Positions 56,971 through 64,000 of a DNA stretch of 64,000 bases are shown in pieces. Origin of the DNA: Mycobacterium scrofulaceum (GTDB taxonomy: Bacteria > Actinomycetota > Actinomycetes > Mycobacteriales > Mycobacteriaceae); the NCBI RefSeq assembly GCF_001667885.1, contig NZ_LZJW01000019.1:124001-188000 (forward strand). Reading direction: 5' to 3'. The position numbers and the translations under genes were made by a program. The notes under the pieces were generated by a model, which ran no database searches, had not been told where the DNA came from, and saw only the letters and a program-made list of their open reading frames with translations. Positions within the stretch are counted from its first letter, which is position 1. Each line of letters begins with the position of its first letter.

Positions 56971-58502
56971 CGCAGCGGTTCCCCCCAGCGGACCTGCTCG
57001 CAGAGTTTGCCCTTGAGCAGCTTGCCGCCGGCGTTGCGCGGCAGCGCGCTGTCGACCACCGTGACGTACTGGGGAACCTTGAAGTCCGCGAGTTGTTCGC
57101 GGCAGTGCTCGAGCACCGCAGGCACGTCGATGTCGTCCGACCCGCCGAACAGCACCGCGCCCACCTTCTCGCCCATGACGTCGTCGGGAACCGCCAGCAC
57201 GCACGCGTCCGCGACATGGGGCGCGGCCAGCAGCACGGCTTCCACTTCGACGCTGGAGACGTTCTCACCGCCGCGGTTGATGATGTCCTTGAGCCGGTCG
57301 ACGATGTGCACGCGGCCCGCCTCGTCGACGCGCACGACATCGCCGGTATGCAGCCAGCCGTCCACGATGGTCGCCGCGGTCGCCTCCGGCCGGTTCCAGT
57401 AGCCGGCGGTGATGTTCGCGCCGCGCACCACCAGCTCGCCGACGCCGTGCTCGTCGCCGCCGAACGGATTCAGGCCGAGATCGACGGACGGGACCGCGTA
57501 CCCGACCGAGTCGGCGTGCTCGACGGCCTCCCGGCTCGGCAGCACCGTCATCAGCGAGGCCGACTCGGTCATGCCGTAGCCATTGAAGACCGTGGCTTGC
57601 GGAAAGGCGTTCTTCACCGAACGCACCAGCGACGGGGCGATCGGGGCGCCGCCGTAACCCACCCAACGCACACCGGAGACGTCGGCGTCGGCAAAGCCAT
57701 TGTGCCGCAACATCAGTGCGTAGACGGCCGGGACGGTGACCATGACAGAGATGCGCTCGGCGGTCAGCGTGTCGATCAACCCGTCCAGGCTGAGGGCGGG
57801 CATGATCACCGACGCCCCGCCCAACCGGGTTGCGGCCAGCAGCTGGGAGTTGCAACCGGTCACGTGGAACAGCGGCACCGAAATGAGCGTGCGCATGGCT
57901 TCGCCGAGGTCGCGCGGCTGGTCGAGACAGCGAATCGCGTTCTCGGTGTTGGTCAGGAAGGCTTCGTGGGTCGTCGGGACGCCCTTGGGATGGCCGGTGG
58001 TGCCCGACGTGTAAAACAGCGCGGCCACATCGGAGCGGCCCCGCCCCTCCGTCACATAGGGCGAGCCGTCGGGCAGCGGGGTATCGGCCGCCAGGTCCAG
58101 CGTCGCCCCGGAGTCGCCGAGCACGAAGTCGACCTCCGGTTGCGCCGAGCGCGTATTGATGGCCACCGCAACGCCCCCGGCCATCACGATGCCCCAGAAC
58201 GCCAGCACCCAGTCGATGCCTGCGGGGTAACGCACCGCGACACGATCACCGGGCCGCAGCCCGCCCGCGCGCAGTCCACCGGCGACACGCGCCGCGCGGT
58301 CCCAGAGCTGAAGGTAGGTCAGTCGGCCGGCGCCGAGCTCGACCACCGCCTCGCTGTCCGGGCGCCGATCGACCTGCTCGGCGAGCATGTCCAGCAGCGT
58401 GGCGGGCAGATCTTCGTAGTGCGGGACGCCGTCGGCGTCGCGGGTCACGCCTGTCGTCGCGAACGGATTGTGGTCGCGCGGAATTTCGATCACTGGAGGC
58501 AT
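56967..58502 (-). CDS. Acyl-CoA synthetase (AMP-forming)
   Basis: 511-residue ligase that activates a carboxylic acid through an acyl-adenylate. Motifs in order: P-loop YTSGTTGHPKG, NGYGMTESA, the hinge region DWLHTGD-like (VDGWLHTGDVVRVDEAGRVHIVDRLKDII) and C-terminal Lys in PRNAGGKLLKG. It is the first gene of a two-gene operon with the LCC carboxylase, overlapping by four bases, so its acyl-CoA product is probably the carboxylase substrate. Specificity cannot be read. It is divergent, with a 29-bp gap, from the thioesterase gene. Confidence 0.9.
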   Translation of the reverse strand: MPPVIEIPRDHNPFATTGVTRDADGVPHYEDLPATLLDMLAEQVDRRPDSEAVVELGAGRLTYLQLWDRAARVAGGLRAGGLRPGDRVAVRYPAGIDWVLAFWGIVMAGGVAVAINTRSAQPEVDFVLGDSGATLDLAADTPLPDGSPYVTEGRGRSDVAALFYTSGTTGHPKGVPTTHEAFLTNTENAIRCLDQPRDLGEAMRTLISVPLFHVTGCNSQLLAATRLGGASVIMPALSLDGLIDTLTAERISVMVTVPAVYALMLRHNGFADADVSGVRWVGYGGAPIAPSLVRSVKNAFPQATVFNGYGMTESASLMTVLPSREAVEHADSVGYAVPSVDLGLNPFGGDEHGVGELVVRGANITAGYWNRPEATAATIVDGWLHTGDVVRVDEAGRVHIVDRLKDIINRGGENVSSVEVEAVLLAAPHVADACVLAVPDDVMGEKVGAVLFGGSDDIDVPAVLEHCREQLADFKVPQYVTVVDSALPRNAGGKLLKGKLCEQVRWGEPLR

Positions 58503-58531
58503 GCCCGGTCCTTACTATCCGGTGTCCTATC

Positions 58532-59374
58532 GTGATGGCCGTGACGGTCGACGATTCCGCCATCATGCCCGAGGCGTTCTTCACTGTCGACGGCGACTCC
58601 TACGTGCCGGGCCCGCTGACCCGGGGACCGTGGGGCGCCGCGATGGGCGGCCAGAATGTCGGCGGTCTGTTGGGTTGGGGCATAGAGCAATCCGGCATCG
58701 AGCCCGACTTTCAGCCGGCCCGCCTGACGGTCGACCTGCTCCGCCCGGCGTTGCTCGAGCCGGTGCAGATCCGGACCTCTGTGCAGCGGGAAGGCCGGCG
58801 GATCAAGCTTGTCGACGGCGCGCTGGTGCAGAACGGCAACACCGTCGCGCGGGCCAGCGCACTGTTCCTGCGCCGAGGGGAACATCCCGACGGGACGGTG
58901 TGGTCGGCACCCCTGGCCATGCCGCCGCTGCCGGCCGATTCCGGCGGATTCCCGGCCGACATGCCGTTTCTGATTTGGGGCTACGGGGCCACCACCGCGG
59001 GCAGCCCGGGCATCGCGGCCGGCGAGTGGGAGCAGTCCCATTCCCAGAAGTTCGCGTGGACAAGGATCTTTCGCCCGATGGTCCAGGGCTACGCCCTGAC
59101 CCCGTTCACCCGGCTGGCTTTCGCCGGTGACATCACGAGTTCGCTGACCCATTGGGGCACTGGCGGATTGCGTTACATCAATGCGGACTACACCGTCACC
59201 GCCAGCCGCTTGCCCGACGGCGAATTCCTGGGGCTGGCGGCGCAAAGCCATTACGGCGCGGCCGGGGTGGCCACCGGCGCCGCCACGCTGTTCGATCGGC
59301 ACGGTCCGATCGGCACCAGCTCGGCGCTGGCCCTGGCCCAGCCGGCCGAGGCGTTCAAGCCGACCCACACCTAG
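58532..59374 (+). CDS. Acyl-CoA thioesterase-like double hot-dog protein
   Basis: 280-residue protein with two hot-dog-like halves of the TesB/acyl-CoA thioesterase type (N-terminal GGQNVGGLLGWGIEQ; PARLTVDLLRPALLEPVQIRTSVQREGRR; C-terminal YINADYTVTASRLPDGEFLGLAAQSHY). GTG 58532 or ATG 58535 both fit; a TACTAT -10 box at 58513-58518 is close upstream, so the leader is very short. Divergent from the CoA ligase-LCC operon, which suggests it returns acyl-CoA to free acid in the same pathway. No catalytic residues can be assigned with certainty. Confidence 0.82.
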   Translation: MMAVTVDDSAIMPEAFFTVDGDSYVPGPLTRGPWGAAMGGQNVGGLLGWGIEQSGIEPDFQPARLTVDLLRPALLEPVQIRTSVQREGRRIKLVDGALVQNGNTVARASALFLRRGEHPDGTVWSAPLAMPPLPADSGGFPADMPFLIWGYGATTAGSPGIAAGEWEQSHSQKFAWTRIFRPMVQGYALTPFTRLAFAGDITSSLTHWGTGGLRYINADYTVTASRLPDGEFLGLAAQSHYGAAGVATGAATLFDRHGPIGTSSALALAQPAEAFKPTHT

Positions 59375-59379
59375 ATGGC

Positions 59380-59835
59380 TCATTCCATCAGCTGGGCAGC
59401 GACCGTCGCGCCGAGTTCCCAACAGGCCTGCAGGTCGACCCCGTCCGGTTTGCCCGAAACCAGCACGGTCGCTGCGGCTTTGGTCCAGCCGAGCCCGGTG
59501 GTGATGGACATGACGCCGCGCTCGGCGCCCTCGGTGCCCTCGTTGCCGTGCAGGTACAGGCCGAACGGGCGCCCGCGCGTCGAGTCGAGCAGCTGGTAAT
59601 AGGCGCAGTCGAAGGCGTGCTTGAGCGCACCGCTCATGTAGCCCAGGTTCGCCGGGCTGCCCAGCACGTAGCCGTCGGCCGCCAGCATTTCGGCCGGGGA
59701 CACGGTGAGCGCCGGCCGACGCAGGACCTCGACGCCCTCGATCTCGGGGTCGGTAGCCCCGGAGACGACGGCCTCGAACATCTCGTGGCAGTGCGGTGAC
59801 GGTGTGTGGTGAACGATGAGCAGCGTCTTACTCAC
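59380..59835 (-). CDS. Flavodoxin/FMN-reductase-like protein (Rv2771c-like)
   Basis: 151-residue flavodoxin-fold protein from GTG 59835 (SKTLLIVHHTPSPHCHEMFEAV). The FMN-contacting region GYVLGSPANLGYMSGALKHAFDCAYYQL and the GLYLHGNEGTEG stretch are typical of NADPH-dependent FMN reductase/flavodoxin relatives. Its start overlaps the stop of the preceding membrane-protein gene (GTGA). It closes the dapB operon, the same order as in M. tuberculosis. Redox partner unknown. Confidence 0.87.
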   Translation of the reverse strand: MSKTLLIVHHTPSPHCHEMFEAVVSGATDPEIEGVEVLRRPALTVSPAEMLAADGYVLGSPANLGYMSGALKHAFDCAYYQLLDSTRGRPFGLYLHGNEGTEGAERGVMSITTGLGWTKAAATVLVSGKPDGVDLQACWELGATVAAQLME

Positions 59836-60287
59836 CGGCGGTCCTGCAGTTCCAGGGCCGTCTTCATGGCTTCCCGCGCCCGGCGGCGGTCCCCCGCGTA
59901 GTCGTAGGCGCGGGCCAGCCGGTACCAGCGTCGCCAGTCGTCGGGGTGGTCTTCGACTTCGGTGCGCACGGAGGCGAACAGCGCGTCGGCGGCGGCGCGT
60001 TCGATGCGGCCCGACGCCCGCCGTGGCAACGCGCTGGTGTCGAGCTCCATGCCTTCGGCCGCAATGAGATTGGCGAGCTTCTGGTGTGCGAACCCGAACC
60101 GCAGGGTCGCCACCATGGCCCACAGCCCGATCAGCGGCATGATCAACACGGCCAGGCCCAGCCCCACCGCGGCGGCCCGTCCCGACGCGATCATCGCGAC
60201 GGCCATCCGCCCCAGTAGCACGAAGTACACCAGCATCGCCACGCACAGGAACGCGATCAGCAATTGGGTGCGCAGGGCGGCGTTCAT
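59832..60287 (-). CDS. Membrane protein with two TM helices and TPR-like tail (Rv2772c-like)
   Basis: 151-residue protein. Two N-terminal membrane helices (LLIAFLCVAMLVYFVLLGRM; VGLGLAVLIMPLIGLWAMVATL) are followed by a soluble C-terminal region (DALFASVRTEVEDHPDDWRRWYRLARAYDYAGDRRRAREAMKTALEL) that reads like one tetratricopeptide repeat pair. Function unknown. ATG 60287 is 7 bp after the dapB stop and its own stop overlaps the flavodoxin-like gene, so the three form one operon. Confidence 0.85.
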   Translation of the reverse strand: MNAALRTQLLIAFLCVAMLVYFVLLGRMAVAMIASGRAAAVGLGLAVLIMPLIGLWAMVATLRFGFAHQKLANLIAAEGMELDTSALPRRASGRIERAAADALFASVRTEVEDHPDDWRRWYRLARAYDYAGDRRRAREAMKTALELQDRR

Positions 60288-60294
60288 TGCGGGG

Positions 60295-62483
<2,189 letters not shown>

Positions 62484-62492
62484 CCCGAGCGC

Positions 62493-63581
62493 TTACCGCT
62501 TGAACCGCCCCGCGAATCCGCGTAGCGGCAGGTCGGCGCTGGTGATGAGCCCCGGCGGCGCCGCCACGACCGACTTGATGGCCGCGAGCGCGGGCATGCC
62601 GGTGACGGTCATGCCGATGGAGGCGAAGTTGTCCGGGTTCGACAGGTCCACGCCGGGTTTGGGGAAGATCATGTGCTTGTTGTAGATGCACGGGTCACCC
62701 TTGATCTGAGTGATGTAGCAGCCCTTGATATTCCAGCTCGGGTCGGTGTGCGGCGTCATCTGCCACTCCAGGTGCGTTTCGACTCTGGGCACCCCGTCCA
62801 CCATGCCCTGGTACTTGATGTAGTTGCCGCCCAGCGAGCCCTTGGGCAGCGTGTACCAGCCCAGGTCGACATCCTTGGTGCAGGCGCCCAGCTCGTAACT
62901 GAACTTGACCTCGTCCAACGGCAGGTCGAAGCAGTCCGCCATCATCAGCACGCTGTCGGCGAATACCCGGGTGTACTTCTCCAGCTTCGCGGGGATCTCC
63001 GGATCGTCGACCGGCTGGCCGTAGCCCACCTCGATCCAGGTGTCCTTCGAGTGGTGGCATGACACGTCGACGGATTCGATCGTGGTGACGTTCTCGATGT
63101 CGGCGACGTCGGCCGAGCACACCACGCCGAGTATCTGGTTCAGGCCCGGGTTCATTCCCGTCCCGTAGAACGTCGCGCCGCCCTTTTCACAAGCCTCGGC
63201 CAGCAGTTGGCTCACCGGCTTGCCCGACGGGTGCGGGTGGTTCTTGTCGCGGTGCCAGCCGGTGATCCAGTCGGCGGTGGTCACGATGTCGATGCCCGCC
63301 TCGAGCACCTGCACGTACAGGTCCTCGTCGGGGAACACGCCGTGGAACGTGAGCACGTCGGGCTTGGCGGCGATGATCTCCTCGATGGAGCCGGTGAACT
63401 TCACCCCGTTGGGTGATGCGCCGGCAAACTCACCGGTGTCCTTGCCGACCTTCTCGGGCGAATAGCAATGCACGCCAACGAGTTCGAGATCGGGATAGGT
63501 GGCGATCCGCTTGATCATCTCCGAACCGACGTTTCCGCTTCCGACCTGGAAGACGCGAATCGGGCCAGCGGGTGCATTCAT
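62493..63581 (-). CDS. Dihydrodipicolinate-reductase-like NAD(P) oxidoreductase
   Basis: 362-residue Rossmann-fold protein related to the N-terminal domain of DapB and to 2,4-diaminopentanoate dehydrogenase. The cofactor motif VFQVGSGNVGSEMIKR is at residues 10-25; the substrate domain has TADWITGW and YGTGMNPGLNQIL. It cannot be the lysine-pathway enzyme, since true dapB is present and its HHPHK motif is absent here. ATG 63581 overlaps the stop of the Rieske-type gene (ATGA), so both act in one process. Given its partner, lipid or sterol catabolism is likely but unproven. Confidence 0.8.
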   Translation of the reverse strand: MNAPAGPIRVFQVGSGNVGSEMIKRIATYPDLELVGVHCYSPEKVGKDTGEFAGASPNGVKFTGSIEEIIAAKPDVLTFHGVFPDEDLYVQVLEAGIDIVTTADWITGWHRDKNHPHPSGKPVSQLLAEACEKGGATFYGTGMNPGLNQILGVVCSADVADIENVTTIESVDVSCHHSKDTWIEVGYGQPVDDPEIPAKLEKYTRVFADSVLMMADCFDLPLDEVKFSYELGACTKDVDLGWYTLPKGSLGGNYIKYQGMVDGVPRVETHLEWQMTPHTDPSWNIKGCYITQIKGDPCIYNKHMIFPKPGVDLSNPDNFASIGMTVTGMPALAAIKSVVAAPPGLITSADLPLRGFAGRFKR

Positions 63582-64000
63582 TCCATCGAGCCTTTCTCAG
63601 CTGCTGCGTAAACCTCGGCGGCGCTGCCACCGATACCATCGGGATAGAACTGCTTGGCCCACTTGCGGATAGCGGTGAAGCCCTCGTACTCGTCGGTGGC
63701 CAGCGCCGGCGGGTCGGAGTAGCGCTGGTGCTGCCAGATGTCGATGTCCTGCTCGAACTGCCGAATCACCTCGCGACCGAACTCGGCCGCCTTGCGCTCG
63801 GCCCGGTCCGGATCTTTGCCGGGGGTGCGGCCGATGTAGACCATGAACCGGACATCGGAGGTGTACTCGTCGACCGGCGTGACCGCGGAGATGGTGCGGT
63901 TGTCGATCATCCCCCAGCTCTTGGTCACCGCGATGCCCAGGCCGCCGTTGACGGCCTCGACGCCGCTGTTGACGTCCTCGATCTTCTGCCCGTGGTCACC
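63578..64000 (-). CDS. Rieske-type oxygenase C-terminal part (truncated at window edge)
   Basis: Only the last 140 or so codons are inside the window; the frame is open to the edge. The visible part (WGMIDNRTISAVTPVDEYTSDVR, FEQDIDIWQHQRYSDPPALATDEYEGFTAIRKWAKQFYP) resembles the C-terminal catalytic domain of KshA-like Rieske non-heme iron oxygenases, in particular the DIxIW-H-R stretch and the RxWxxQFY end. The Rieske centre and the iron ligands would lie upstream, outside the window. An internal GTG at 63928 is not the start. Coupled to the reductase-like gene downstream. Confidence 0.7.
   Translation of the reverse strand, partial: GDHGQKIEDVNSGVEAVNGGLGIAVTKSWGMIDNRTISAVTPVDEYTSDVRFMVYIGRTPGKDPDRAERKAAEFGREVIRQFEQDIDIWQHQRYSDPPALATDEYEGFTAIRKWAKQFYPDGIGGSAAEVYAAAEKGSME

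Overview
The window is a high-GC actinobacterial chromosome segment, and its gene order identifies a Mycobacterium. From sigB and ideR through lexA, dapF/miaA, recX/recA, the psp locus, ftsK, rnj/dapA/thyX, dfrA/thyA to dapB it follows the order remembered for the M. tuberculosis interval Rv2709-Rv2773c. The recA gene has no intein. A single-chain long-chain acyl-CoA carboxylase, a glycopeptidolipid-type glycosyltransferase and the absence of PE_PGRS47 and the vapBC genes at this locus point to a slow grower of the M. avium complex type. That species-level placement is inference, made without any database search.

Layout. 1-4987: DUF3099 membrane protein, sigB behind a SigE/SigH-type promoter, ideR, a DUF4192 protein and transhydrogenase sthA. 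4984-5823: a secreted trypsin-like protease not remembered at this place in M. tuberculosis. 6010-9788: PAC2 protein, alpha/beta hydrolase, PhzF-like enzyme, nitrobindin and nrdR. 9916-11398: the divergent DNA-damage pair Rv2719c/lexA with LexA-type and PafBC-type control sites. 11410-13626: a large LGFP-repeat envelope protein, then about 540 bp without a gene. 14167-19380: fadE20, hflX, dapF, miaA and an extradiol-dioxygenase-like protein. 19414-21487: two tandem paralogous membrane transporters. 21722-26803: DUF349 protein, a membrane protein, miaB, recX and recA.

26804-28257 is the most unusual part. A canonical cobalamin riboswitch precedes an FhuF-like [2Fe-2S] protein, followed by a small ORF that looks frameshifted. 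28301-32385 holds a DUF732/glycosyltransferase pair, ephG, and a psp stress operon (clgR-pspA-pspM) that lacks pspN. 32500-40157 holds pgsA3, argA, ftsK, an ABM/SDR/methyltransferase operon and rnj. 40177-47887 holds dapA, thyX, a type I methylase/specificity pair with no HsdR in the window, an AlkZ-like winged-helix protein, a DivIVA-like coiled coil, dfrA and thyA. A 3 x 56-bp minisatellite abuts the thyA promoter.

48097-59374 is lipid-oriented accessory DNA: a dienelactone hydrolase, a glycosyltransferase, a fabG-fadE-fadE operon, and an acyl-CoA ligase/LCC carboxylase operon divergent from a thioesterase. 59380-61032 is the dapB operon. 61137-62483 is a 13E12-family HNH protein whose LexA box sits on its start codon. 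The right edge carries a dihydrodipicolinate-reductase-like protein coupled to a truncated Rieske-type oxygenase.

Three themes connect the genes. Stress and DNA damage: sigB and clgR share the same GGGAAC-N17-CGTT promoter, and lexA, Rv2719c, recA and the 13E12 gene carry SOS or PafBC signals. Lysine/peptidoglycan and thymidylate/folate synthesis: dapA, dapB and dapF; thyA, thyX and dfrA. Acyl-CoA and envelope lipid metabolism. Many genes start leaderless, with a TAnnnT box 6-7 nt before the start codon.
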